Of a stretch of DNA of 6,313 nucleotides, positions 1 to 5,510 are shown piece after piece (within the stretch, counting starts at the first letter, position 1; the number at the start of each line of letters is the position of its first letter). The position numbers and the translations under genes were made by a program. The stretch is from Methanobacterium sp. (GTDB taxonomy: Archaea > Methanobacteriota > Methanobacteria > Methanobacteriales > Methanobacteriaceae). The DNA is taken from NCBI GenBank assembly GCA_003162115.1, contig PMMV01000103.1, positions 1-6,313 on the forward strand, in the 5' to 3' direction. Below the pieces are notes generated by a model that made no database searches, had not been told where the DNA came from, and was given only the letters and a program-made list of their open reading frames with translations.

Positions 1-104
1 ACAATAATAAACATTTTTTGAATACAATAGGATGGTTATTTTTGGAAATTCAATTGTTGTTTTAGTACATGTTTTTGAAAACCCAAGATTTTGGAGGGAT
101 AAAT

Positions 105-254
105 TTGGCATTAGATCCCATATTCAAAATTTCGGTGGATGAAACTGATGCAAAGTACAAAAGTGGATACAATGGAAAAATGTATTATTTCTGTGCTGCA
201 TGCAGTAAAAAACTCTTTGACGAACATCCCAAAAGATACGTAAACAATTTATAA
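105..254 (+). CDS. Small YHS-domain protein, 49 aa, TTG start
   Basis: This is a single YHS domain, a short Cys-containing fold linked to metal binding and often found alone or attached to metal-transport ATPases. The visible family pattern is DP at residues 4-5, VDE at 11-13, GKMYYFCAACSKKLF at 24-38 and a P-x-x-Y near the end (42-45). The start is chosen at TTG 105 because GGAGGG at 93-98 sits six bases upstream and the protein then begins MALDP, as YHS proteins usually do. An in-frame ATG at 69 would put this Shine-Dalgarno inside the gene. The usual first motif DPVCGM is here DPIFKI, so the first conserved Cys is replaced by Phe7, while Cys30 and Cys33 remain. Metal binding may therefore differ from typical members. 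The gene converges on the sulfur operon. No membrane segment or signal peptide is seen. The family call is secure; the function is unknown. Confidence 0.85.
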   Translation: MALDPIFKISVDETDAKYKSGYNGKMYYFCAACSKKLFDEHPKRYVNNL

Positions 255-273
255 AATATAAAAAAATTGTTAT

Positions 274-322
274 TTAGTTAGATGATTCAAGTAATCTGTT
301 TAATCTAACTAATAAAAAAAAA
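274..322 (-). terminator. T-run plus 10-bp inverted repeat after the sulfur operon
   Basis: Reading the - strand, a run of nine T (322-314) follows the NifS-like stop codon by 16 bases, which fits archaeal T-rich termination. It is followed by a perfect 10-bp inverted repeat, TTAGTTAGAT at 274-283 and ATCTAACTAA at 303-312, with a 19-base loop. A second run of seven T on the - strand lies near 260-266. The hairpin may also serve the convergent YHS transcript, although no strong T-run follows it on the + strand. The T-run is seen directly; termination is inferred. Confidence 0.55.
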
Positions 323-338
323 GTGGAGTATTTAATTG

Positions 339-1499
339 TTAATTTCCCAGTGCACTTATTTTCCTTAAATTTGTTACTACTTCGACTAAAGCGTCTACAA
401 TGGAATCAGCATCCCGCATGGTGTTGAAGCGGCCAAAAGTTATCCTGATGGATCCGTGAGCCCTTTCAGGATCTCCTCCTATCCCTAAAATAACATGGCT
501 TGCTTGTAGGGAACGGCTGAAACATGCTGAACCTGTACTGACTGCAAAGCCCCTCATATCCAAGTGCAGGGTTATGGATTCTCCTTCCACATAACTGAAG
601 CTGAGATTAGCATTCTGTGGTGTTCTTAACATTGGATGGCCATTTAAAATTGTCTGGGGTATTTCAGATAAAACCCTTTCAATAACATGATCCCGCATAT
701 CCTGGATTCTTCTGTTCTCATCTTCATTGACAAGTTCAGTTGCCCTTGCAAAGCCAACTGCTCCTGGAATGTTTTCAAGACTTCCTCTTTTGTTATTTTC
801 CTGGAAACCGCCGTCAAGCCATTTCATAAATGGTGTTCCAGTGCGTATGTAAAGTGCTCCTATACCATTTGGTCCGTGTATGGTGTGTGCTGAAATGGTT
901 ATTAAATCCACAGGTATTTCATTGACATTCAGAGGTACTTTGGTGAATGTGTGGGTTGCATCTGTATGAAAAAGCACCTTATTGTCCCTGCAGATCTGAC
1001 CAATAGATTTAATATCCTGCAAGCTCCCAATTTCCTGGTTTGCGTGTTGAATAGATACCAGAATAGTTTCTTCCCTTATTGATTCTTTTACACTTTTTGG
1101 ATCAACTACACCAAATTCATCTACTTCTAGATAGGTGACTTCAAATCCCTGTTTTTCAAGTGATTTGGCACTGTTTAAAACAGGAAAATCTTCTATATCG
1201 GATACTATAATGTGGTTACCTTTTTTATTTTTGAGTGCCATGGCAACACCCTTAATTGCTGTGTTACTGGATTCTGAACTCCCTGATGTGAAGATCAACT
1301 CTTTTTGATTGGCCCCAATCGCACTCGCAATCGTGCCTCTACTTTTTTCTAATGCTTCTCGAGCCTCTATTCCCATAGAATATCCGGTTTCTGACGTAGG
1401 AATTGCATAACTATCAAAAAAATAGGGTTTCATGGCTTCTAAGACTTTTTCATCCATTCTGGTAATTGATGCGTTATCCAGATAAATGTATTTTACCAT
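339..1499 (-). CDS. NifS/IscS-like class V aminotransferase lacking the PLP lysine
   Basis: The protein has 386 residues, the normal length for IscS/NifS cysteine desulfurases, which use PLP to move sulfur from cysteine to an active-site Cys. Conserved landmarks are YLDNAS (6-11), TSGSSESSNTAIKG (71-84), HANQEIG (152-158), HTDAT (178-182), GGFQE (230-234), the persulfide loop STGSACFS with Cys326 (321-328), and SIRITFGRF (350-358). The motif that should read SAHK is SAHT at 203-206, so the PLP Schiff-base lysine is Thr206. The codon is ACC, two changes from either Lys codon, so a single sequencing error is unlikely. The His that stacks on PLP (TEH in IscS) is Asp104 in IED, and the usual Gln of DATQ is His183. 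Cysteine desulfurase activity is thus doubtful. An Archaeoglobus fulgidus IscS that lacks this lysine is a known precedent. GGAGG at 1506-1510 supports the ATG. It is the last gene of the TusA-DsrE2-NifS-like operon, 33 bases after the DsrE2-like gene. It may act as a persulfide carrier or scaffold. Confidence 0.9.
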   Translation of the reverse strand: MVKYIYLDNASITRMDEKVLEAMKPYFFDSYAIPTSETGYSMGIEAREALEKSRGTIASAIGANQKELIFTSGSSESSNTAIKGVAMALKNKKGNHIIVSDIEDFPVLNSAKSLEKQGFEVTYLEVDEFGVVDPKSVKESIREETILVSIQHANQEIGSLQDIKSIGQICRDNKVLFHTDATHTFTKVPLNVNEIPVDLITISAHTIHGPNGIGALYIRTGTPFMKWLDGGFQENNKRGSLENIPGAVGFARATELVNEDENRRIQDMRDHVIERVLSEIPQTILNGHPMLRTPQNANLSFSYVEGESITLHLDMRGFAVSTGSACFSRSLQASHVILGIGGDPERAHGSIRITFGRFNTMRDADSIVDALVEVVTNLRKISALGN

Positions 1500-1532
1500 T
1501 CTATTCCTCCAAAAAAAAATTTTAGGTTATAT

Positions 1533-1967
1533 TTATATGAACAGAGTTATTTTAGAATCCCTTGCTTCGTGTATGTAAGTGCCTACTGCACCGTATTCAT
1601 CTATTAAATTCTGATCCAGATCTTCTTTACTGACTCCCATGATTTCCATAGTCATTTCACAGGCTATTACCTTACCGCCCAGTTCTTTGAAATCTTTAAA
1701 TAAATGTTCAAGCGATGCAACATTGGCTTTCTTCATTCTGCTTTTTATCATGGATTTTCCAAGTCCCATGTAGTGCATTTTTGATAATGGGCCCTTTTCT
1801 AGTCCGCCTTTTTGTAGTCTTTGTAGTCCCCAGAATGTGAAATATAGGGATGCTTCCATTCCCATTGAAAGGGCTCCATTGGCAACTATAAGCGCACTGT
1901 ATATCTTGTCCATATCTCCGCTGTGTACAATTATGGTCGCTTTATCAGGTTTAGTTTCATCAACCAT
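1533..1967 (-). CDS. DsrE2-like (DsrE/F/DrsH-type) sulfur-carrier family protein
   Basis: This 144-residue protein matches the DsrE2 (DrsE_2) family, small alpha/beta proteins implicated in passing persulfide sulfur between carriers. Visible features are the first strand KATIIVHSGDMDKIYSAL (9-26), the helix ALIVANGALSMGMEASLYFTFW (25-46) and the conserved cysteine in VIACEMTMEIMGV (100-112), with Cys103 as the likely sulfur-binding residue. It is soluble: the hydrophobic stretches are ordinary strands and helices. GGGGTGA at 1974-1980 gives a good Shine-Dalgarno six bases before the ATG. It lies 22 bases after the TusA-like gene and 33 before the NifS-like gene. TusA with DsrE2 is a recurrent pair in sulfur metabolism, which supports a role as a relay partner. 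The donor and acceptor are not shown by the sequence. Confidence 0.88.
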   Translation of the reverse strand: MVDETKPDKATIIVHSGDMDKIYSALIVANGALSMGMEASLYFTFWGLQRLQKGGLEKGPLSKMHYMGLGKSMIKSRMKKANVASLEHLFKDFKELGGKVIACEMTMEIMGVSKEDLDQNLIDEYGAVGTYIHEARDSKITLFI

Positions 1968-1989
1968 TTTTTTTCACCCCAATATTTTT

Positions 1990-2211
1990 TTATTTACGAA
2001 TTCTGATCTTCCATACCCCATCCTCCTCTTCAACACCAACTAACTCGGCACCTAATGATTCTACAGCCATCGGAATCTCCTTTTTTGACGCGGGATGGGT
2101 TCCCTCAACTTCAACAATTTCTCCGGGTGCAGCCTTTTTTAAAGCCTTTCTCATTTCAACTAAAGGTACAGGACATGTTTCTCCTTTAACATCTATTTTT
2201 ATATCGGCCAT
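1990..2211 (-). CDS. TusA/SirA-like sulfur carrier protein
   Basis: The 73-residue protein is a complete TusA-family domain. The family signature CPxP is present as GETCPVPLVEMRKAL (10-24), where Cys13 is the expected persulfide carrier. The remainder follows the family fold, with a strand around GEIVEVEG (30-37), a helix from KKEIPMAVESLG (43-54) and a last strand VWKIRI (66-71). TusA proteins accept sulfur on this Cys and pass it on, for example to tRNA thiolation in bacteria or to DsrE-type proteins. GAGGTGAT at 2217-2224 is a strong Shine-Dalgarno five bases before the ATG. It is the first gene of the three-gene sulfur operon and lies next to its control region. The final acceptor (tRNA, cofactor or Fe-S protein) cannot be told from here. 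Confidence 0.92.
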   Translation of the reverse strand: MADIKIDVKGETCPVPLVEMRKALKKAAPGEIVEVEGTHPASKKEIPMAVESLGAELVGVEEEDGVWKIRIRK

Positions 2212-2239
2212 TTAACATCACCTCAAATATTTGGATAAA

Positions 2240-2265
2240 AATAACAACAGTTATTGTATTTTTAT
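2240..2265 (-). promoter_or_regulatory. Candidate proximal promoter and dyad for the sulfur operon
   Basis: On the - strand, ATAAAAATAC (plus coordinates 2256-2265) resembles a TATA box. It lies at a distance that would start transcription near 2235, giving a short leader with the TusA Shine-Dalgarno. An inverted repeat, AATAAC (2240-2245) and GTTATT (2250-2255) with a four-base spacer, lies between this box and the expected start, a place where a bound repressor would block transcription. Both are read from the sequence; function is inferred. Confidence 0.4.
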
Positions 2266-2315
2266 GTTCATCACACTTGTTAAAATTTTAGTTCTTACTT
2301 TTTTAGTTAAAAACA

Positions 2316-2340
2316 TATTTAAATATAACAATGTTATATT
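2316..2340. promoter_or_regulatory. Divergent TATA region with a perfect 9-bp inverted repeat
   Basis: TTTAAATA occurs on both strands here (2318-2325 on +, 2316-2323 on -), a possible box A for either the cyclase gene or the sulfur operon. Overlapping it is a perfect dyad, AATATAACA (2322-2330) and TGTTATATT (2332-2340) around a single central base. Seen from the - strand it sits just upstream of and over the TATA box, where TFB would bind. Its core ATAAC...GTTAT is shared with the dyad at 2240-2255, which suggests one regulator for both sites. The palindrome is certain; its role is inferred. Confidence 0.5.
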
Positions 2341-2359
2341 ATTTAAAGTTTCACCAACA

Positions 2360-2367
2360 TATAAAAA
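2360..2367 (+). promoter_or_regulatory. Candidate TATA box for the cyclase-family gene
   Basis: TATAAAAA at 2360-2367 would place a transcription start near 2388, about 40 bases before the preferred start codon at 2428. It lies just downstream of the dyad at 2322-2340. The alternative is the TTTAAATA at 2318-2325, which would give a longer leader. Confidence 0.4.
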
Positions 2368-2427
2368 ACATTCTTATTTGATTGAAATTAATTTATGATA
2401 TCAATAATAGATCTAAAAAGTGATAAG

Positions 2428-3108
2428 ATGAAAACTGTACTACTCTCCTACTTGATAGATAATGATTCCCCCTATTACCTAGGTACTACCAAACCTTCAA
2501 TCAAACCCAACAAACAAATTAAAATGGGTGATGACTACAACACATTTAATTTATCAGTTGGAAATCATTGCGGTACACATATAGATGCACCTAAACATTT
2601 CATAGACAAGAGTAAAGGAATTTCAGACTATGATATAGAAGAACTCATATTCTACCAACCACTTGTTCTTGAACGTCCAAAGAGAAGTAATGAACTATTA
2701 GAAGTAAAAGATTTATCAGATTTAGATCTTAAAGGATATGACTGTATATTATTCAGAACAGGCTTTGGTAAATATCGTGATGAAAATCGGGACAAATACT
2801 TGACACAGAACCCGGGAATATCACTTGAAACAATCCAATGGTTAAGGGAGAACCATAAAAATATTCGATGTCTTGGAATAGATAGTATCTCAATATCTAG
2901 ATATGATGATGATGAGTATGCCAAAAAAACACATTTAGCTGCTTTCATTAATGATGATAATTATGGTAAACCTTTACTTTTAATCGAAGACTTGAACCTA
3001 ACCAGAATACCTAAAACCAAAAATTCTTTAAATAAATTAGTTATTGTTCCATGGAACATAAATGGAATTGACAGTGCTCCTTGTAATGTAATTGCCACTA
3101 TAAAATAA
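2428..3108 (+). CDS. Cyclase/kynurenine-formamidase-like metal-dependent hydrolase
   Basis: The protein belongs to the cyclase family (PF04199), which includes arylformamidases and related metal-dependent amide or ester hydrolases. The hallmark HxGTHxDxPxHF is present as HCGTHIDAPKHF at residues 47-58 when numbered from this start. Further family landmarks are the GIDSIS segment near 150-155, a His in KKTHLAAF near 169, the Glu of LLLIEDLNL near 187, and the closing SAPCNVIATI. ATG 2428 is preferred over the in-frame ATG 2395 because GTGAT at 2420-2424 is a usable Shine-Dalgarno and the protein then begins MKTVLLSYLID, like family N-termini; the product has 226 residues. It has no signal peptide. 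It is divergent from the sulfur operon and shares a control region with it, but a shared role is only a guess. The substrate is unknown; kynurenine pathway use should not be assumed. Confidence 0.88.
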   Translation: MKTVLLSYLIDNDSPYYLGTTKPSIKPNKQIKMGDDYNTFNLSVGNHCGTHIDAPKHFIDKSKGISDYDIEELIFYQPLVLERPKRSNELLEVKDLSDLDLKGYDCILFRTGFGKYRDENRDKYLTQNPGISLETIQWLRENHKNIRCLGIDSISISRYDDDEYAKKTHLAAFINDDNYGKPLLLIEDLNLTRIPKTKNSLNKLVIVPWNINGIDSAPCNVIATIK

Positions 3109-3190
3109 GCTTTAATTAATTTTTAGAAATGTAAAATCCGATTCACAAGTTTTTATAATTAGATATTGTTATTAAAAAGTTTTGAAACAA

Positions 3191-3265
3191 TGCTCCGACC
3201 GGGATTCGAACCCGAGTCTTCGGCTCGAGAGGCCGAAATGATTGGCCGGACTACACTACCGGAGC
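3191..3265 (-). tRNA. tRNA-Glu (anticodon CTC)
   Basis: The - strand folds into a full cloverleaf of 75 bases. The acceptor stem pairs GCTCCGG with TCGGAGC, with one G-T wobble at the inner end, and A is the discriminator base. The anticodon stem TCGGC/GCCGA closes a seven-base loop CTCTCGA, giving anticodon CTC, which reads the Glu codon GAG. The T-arm has TCGGG and CCCGG around TTCGAAT. No CCA is encoded after the discriminator. No intron is present. A run of five T on the - strand lies about 13-20 bases beyond the 3' end and could terminate transcription. Confidence 0.97.
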
Positions 3266-3295
3266 ACGTGAATATTAATTGATCTTATTCAATCC

Positions 3296-3303
3296 ATATA
3301 AAT
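3296..3303 (-). promoter_or_regulatory. TATA box for tRNA-Glu
   Basis: On the - strand ATTTATAT lies 31-38 bases upstream of the tRNA 5' end. This is the expected archaeal distance for a start a few bases before the mature tRNA. Confidence 0.65.
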
Positions 3304-3519
3304 CTTGCTAAAATTTAAAAATTTCTTTACAAAAATTTTTAATCATGAAATGAGGGTTTAGGATATAGATCAAGATGTTTAAAAATTGAAATTAATATAA
3401 GTACAATCCTAAAATTATCTTAAAATATATTGAAAAAATAAAGACAAGACATTTCTAAAAATTTCATGTATTACCAAGCTATTATGTTATAGAATACTAG
3501 TATATCTAAGGTGAATTTA

Positions 3520-4254
3520 TTGATCAAAAAGAAAATTTCTTCTAGTGTGAAAAATCCTAAAATTAAACCACCATGGGACAGGATTAAGGGCCCAATATTT
3601 ATTGGACGGACTTGGTTGGAGTACTTGAAAATGTTTGATCTTAGTTCAGAGGACTTGGTTGGTTGGAAAATACTTGATTGTGCTGCTGGTGCCAGTTCAT
3701 TTACAGCAGAAATGTCGAAAAGAGGATTTGATGTAACTGCAGTTGATATTCTCTACAATGAAGATCCAGATGTACTTTGTGATAAATGTAGGGATCACAT
3801 GAAAATACTTGTAGAAGGACTGGGATCTGTTGATCACTTTGTTTGGAGTTTTTTCAAAGACTTGGAAGATCTTAAAGACCAGAGAAACCAGGCTTGTAGG
3901 GAATTTATTATTGATTATAGAAATCAAATGGGAAGAAAATACATTGCTGCAGATTTAACCCGTCTTCCCTTTGAAGATAACAGATTTTCTGTGGTTCTGT
4001 GTTCACATCTGCTATTCATTTACGATCACAGGCTTGATTATGAATTCCATTTAAACTCCATCAAAGAAATGCTCAGGGTTACCTCAAGGGAGCTTAGAAT
4101 TTATCCTCTCGTAAAGAATAAGGGTATAAAATCCGAATTTATTAAACGCATCATCAATGAACTCCAAGATTTTGATGTTAATATTGTGAAGGTTGACTAC
4201 GAATTCAGAAGGGGTGGTAATGAGATGATTAAAATTAGAAAGATAATAAAATAA
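3520..4254 (+). CDS. Class I SAM-dependent methyltransferase, TTG start
   Basis: A 244-residue Rossmann-fold methyltransferase. Motif I, which binds SAM, is ILDCAAGASSF at about 51-61. The acidic residue after the second strand is Asp76 in VTAVDILY (72-79). The motif IV region is AADLTRLPFEDNRFSVVLCSHLLF, about 143-166. The C-terminal strands and helices follow the class I pattern. The start is taken as TTG 3520 because AAGGTGA at 3508-3514 is then a well-spaced Shine-Dalgarno; GTG 3511 in the same frame is part of that site. The middle has a Cys pair, CDKC near 87-90, of unknown meaning. The substrate cannot be told: similar genes are commonly annotated only as methyltransferase. It appears to be a single-gene unit. 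A 10-bp palindrome ATACTAGTAT at 3494-3503 lies just upstream of the Shine-Dalgarno, and the rest of 3266-3493 is AT-rich with no gene seen. Confidence 0.85.
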   Translation: MIKKKISSSVKNPKIKPPWDRIKGPIFIGRTWLEYLKMFDLSSEDLVGWKILDCAAGASSFTAEMSKRGFDVTAVDILYNEDPDVLCDKCRDHMKILVEGLGSVDHFVWSFFKDLEDLKDQRNQACREFIIDYRNQMGRKYIAADLTRLPFEDNRFSVVLCSHLLFIYDHRLDYEFHLNSIKEMLRVTSRELRIYPLVKNKGIKSEFIKRIINELQDFDVNIVKVDYEFRRGGNEMIKIRKIIK

Positions 4255-4299
4255 AGATTCTTTTTAAAATTTTAATGATCATTATATACTATTCATTTA

Positions 4300-4383
4300 A
4301 TGAGTTATTTTGCTCTTATGACTGATAAAAGACCGGGGGTTACTCCAAAAAAAGTTAAGATATTTGAAGTCATTGAAGAATGA
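4300..4383 (+). CDS. Possible 27-codon small ORF or gene remnant
   Basis: An ATG at 4300, with a second in-frame ATG at 4318, opens a short frame ending at TGA 4381-4383. The peptide from the second Met begins MTDKRPGVTPKKVKIFEVIEE, hydrophilic and protein-like in composition, and its DNA is more GC-rich than the flanks. A TATA-like ATTATATA at 4281-4288 lies a plausible distance ahead for a nearly leaderless start at 4318. There is no Shine-Dalgarno. I do not recognise a family. It could be a small protein, the leftover N-terminus of a lost gene, or chance. Confidence is low. Confidence 0.25.
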   Translation: MSYFALMTDKRPGVTPKKVKIFEVIEE

Positions 4384-4406
4384 ATAATTGATATTTTAAT
4401 TAGATT

Positions 4407-4540
4407 TCATATTTCCAACAAGTCCTTATATTTCATGATATATTCAGTTATTGCTATCCTAATCAGATTTGATTTACTTACATTACACTTGCATTTGAGA
4501 GTTCTTCATTGATCTAAATTGCTTTTCTGCAAGTCTATTA
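4407..4540 (-). pseudogene. RHH DNA-binding protein remnant, copy 1
   Basis: The - strand carries a decayed ribbon-helix-helix (CopG/Arc-like) domain. From 4478 down to the TGA at 4407-4409 the frame reads SKSNLIRIAITEYIMK, then YKDLLEI, which is the second RHH helix and its tail. Upstream the family continues only with frameshifts: RLAEKQ near 4520-4537, a shifted LDQ, then EELSNA near 4490-4505, with at least one single-base deletion next to GCAA at about 4488-4492 and one or more single-base changes before it. The copy aligns with copies at 5038-5150 and 5511-5630. It keeps the longest C-terminal tail. Because of the frame breaks it should not produce a working RHH protein. It is divergent from the DUF2798 gene. 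Confidence 0.7.
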
Positions 4541-4620
4541 AAGATAAGAAACTAGCAACCCTTAAATTATTCATAAGAATAAGCAGAGTTTTTAGAAAAT
4601 CATTTAAAGATCATAACATA

Positions 4621-4628
4621 TTATATAT
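4621..4628 (+). promoter_or_regulatory. TATA box for the DUF2798 gene
   Basis: TTATATAT, within the near-symmetric TTATATATTA at 4621-4630, would start transcription near 4650, leaving a short leader with the GGTGAT Shine-Dalgarno. The symmetry means it could also serve the divergent RHH copy 1. Confidence 0.5.
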
Positions 4629-4667
4629 TAATTCACATAATCATTTTAACAAATAATGGTGATTATT

Positions 4668-4886
4668 ATGGATAGAAAATATGAAAATGTGGTTTTTGCA
4701 ATTTTAATGGCCATTGTAATTACTATACCCATGGCATTTTTCATGACATTGATCAATGTTGGCTTTAATAATATATTTCTTCAAGCATTCCTGAAATCTT
4801 TAGTAGTTGGAATTATCGTTTCTGCTCCAATAGCCTTTATTGTTATTCCATACGTACGAAAATTAGTGGAAATATTGATTGACTAA
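4668..4886 (+). CDS. DUF2798 family small membrane protein, two TM segments
   Basis: The 72-residue protein has two membrane helices, about 7-28 and 42-63, joined by a short loop with NVGFNNIFLQAFLKS (30-44). The conserved Met-rich first helix (LMAIVITIPMAFFMT, 13-27), the loop and the PIAFIVIPYVRKLVE ending (54-68) fit DUF2798, a family of short inner-membrane proteins with no known function. ATG 4668 is chosen because GGTGAT at 4658-4663 lies four bases upstream. The in-frame ATG at 4656 would lie on top of that site. It starts divergently from RHH copy 1 and has a leader similar to that of the DUF998 gene at 5690. T-runs follow at 4969-4974 and 4983-4990. It looks intact. Confidence 0.8.
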   Translation: MDRKYENVVFAILMAIVITIPMAFFMTLINVGFNNIFLQAFLKSLVVGIIVSAPIAFIVIPYVRKLVEILID

Positions 4887-4968
4887 ATTGTTGAGAATGA
4901 ATCAATTATTACAGTCTTTGATGGATCAATAATATCTAGATTAAAAAAATTACTCCAATAAACCCTAA

Positions 4969-4990
4969 TTTTTTCCACATTCTTTTTTTT
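4969..4990 (+). terminator. T-rich terminator after DUF2798
   Basis: Runs of six T (4969-4974) and eight T (4983-4990) follow the DUF2798 stop by about 80-100 bases, without a clear hairpin, as expected for archaeal T-tract termination. The stretch between 4887 and 4968 is AT-rich and I see no gene in it. Confidence 0.4.
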
Positions 4991-5037
4991 AAATAGAGGT
5001 TTCTCATAAATTTTTTACTCAAATTTTCAGGTTTTAT

Positions 5038-5150
5038 TCAATTAGATCTTGAACTCTCAGTAAAGTCCTTATATTTCATTATATATTCAGTTATTGATTA
5101 TTCTAATTAAATTGTTTTTACTTAGAATTACTATTGAAATTTTAGAGCAT
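5038..5150 (-). pseudogene. RHH DNA-binding protein remnant, copy 2
   Basis: This is the most decayed of three related copies. On the - strand the DNA corresponding to SKNNLIRI is followed by one extra base (ATAATCAATAACTG against ATAGCAATAACTG in copy 1), after which the frame resumes as ITEYIMKYKDF and runs on to a TGA at 5038-5040. Further upstream, around 5115-5145, similarity to copy 3 continues, but with several stops and indels. The nucleotide match to copy 1 over 5062-5096 is close, with one mismatch in about 34 bases. It lies just after the 96-residue ORF that reads on the same strand. It is not expected to be expressed as an RHH protein. Confidence 0.65.
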
Positions 5151-5188
5151 CAAAAGATTATCAATGATTTATCCAACAGATGATTCTG

Positions 5189-5479
5189 TTAATCATCTTC
5201 CTTTGAATATTCCTGATAGTGGTAACTATGAATGAGTCTAAGATTTAAAAACCTGTTCTTTCCGCTTTTATAAATTATTTCTAATAATTGATCAGCCCCT
5301 TTGTGTAATAACAAATTAACTATGATGGTTTCATTAGGGTCATCATCTGAAAAAAATCCACCATACGAGTCATGGAATTCTTTATCCTTCTGCCCAACGA
5401 CAAATAGTATATCCCTATTATTCCTAAGGTCTTTCTCACCAAATCTTATAAAACTTTTTACCTTATAACCATTTAACAC
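5189..5479 (-). CDS. Unrecognised 96-residue protein, start uncertain
   Basis: I do not recognise a family. The protein is soluble, with charged ends, and has protein-like alternation of strands and helices: DILFVVGQ (23-30), a glycine and acidic stretch HDSYGGFFSDDDPNE (36-50), TIIVNLLLH (51-59), GADQLLEIIYKSG (61-73) and FLNLRLIHSYHYQEY (77-91). The only usable in-frame start is GTG 5479, but GGAGG at 5480-5484 touches it with no spacing. An ATG at 5472 with ideal spacing is out of frame and stops after four codons. The true N-terminus may therefore have suffered a frameshift. It begins 31 bases after the stop of RHH copy 3 on the same strand, an arrangement like an antitoxin-toxin or regulator-effector pair, but nothing in the sequence shows toxin activity. 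Confidence 0.5.
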   Translation of the reverse strand: MLNGYKVKSFIRFGEKDLRNNRDILFVVGQKDKEFHDSYGGFFSDDDPNETIIVNLLLHKGADQLLEIIYKSGKNRFLNLRLIHSYHYQEYSKEDD

Positions 5480-5510
5480 CCTCCATAGTTTACTTTAGTC
5501 TAACAAGTCT

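Noticed and set aside
69..254. ATG 69 as the start of the YHS gene
   Set aside because: The strong GGAGGG at 93-98 would be inside the gene, and the protein from TTG 105 begins exactly where YHS proteins normally begin.
687..893. 68-codon frame on the + strand
   Set aside because: It lies inside the well-conserved NifS-like gene on the opposite strand and has no recognisable features.
339..1499. Loss of the PLP lysine as a sequencing error
   Set aside because: The codon ACC differs from both Lys codons by two bases, a second cofactor residue (His to Asp104) is also changed, and the reading frame is intact.
2652..2948. 98-codon frame on the - strand
   Set aside because: It lies opposite the cyclase gene, whose HxGTHxDxPxHF motif makes the + strand the real coding strand; no family features are seen in the - strand frame.
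3190..3265. tRNA-Glu as an integration site for a mobile element
   Set aside because: No integrase gene and no repeat of the tRNA 3' end were found in the window.
3511..3519. GTG 3511 as the start of the methyltransferase
   Set aside because: This GTG is part of the AAGGTGA Shine-Dalgarno that is correctly spaced for TTG 3520.
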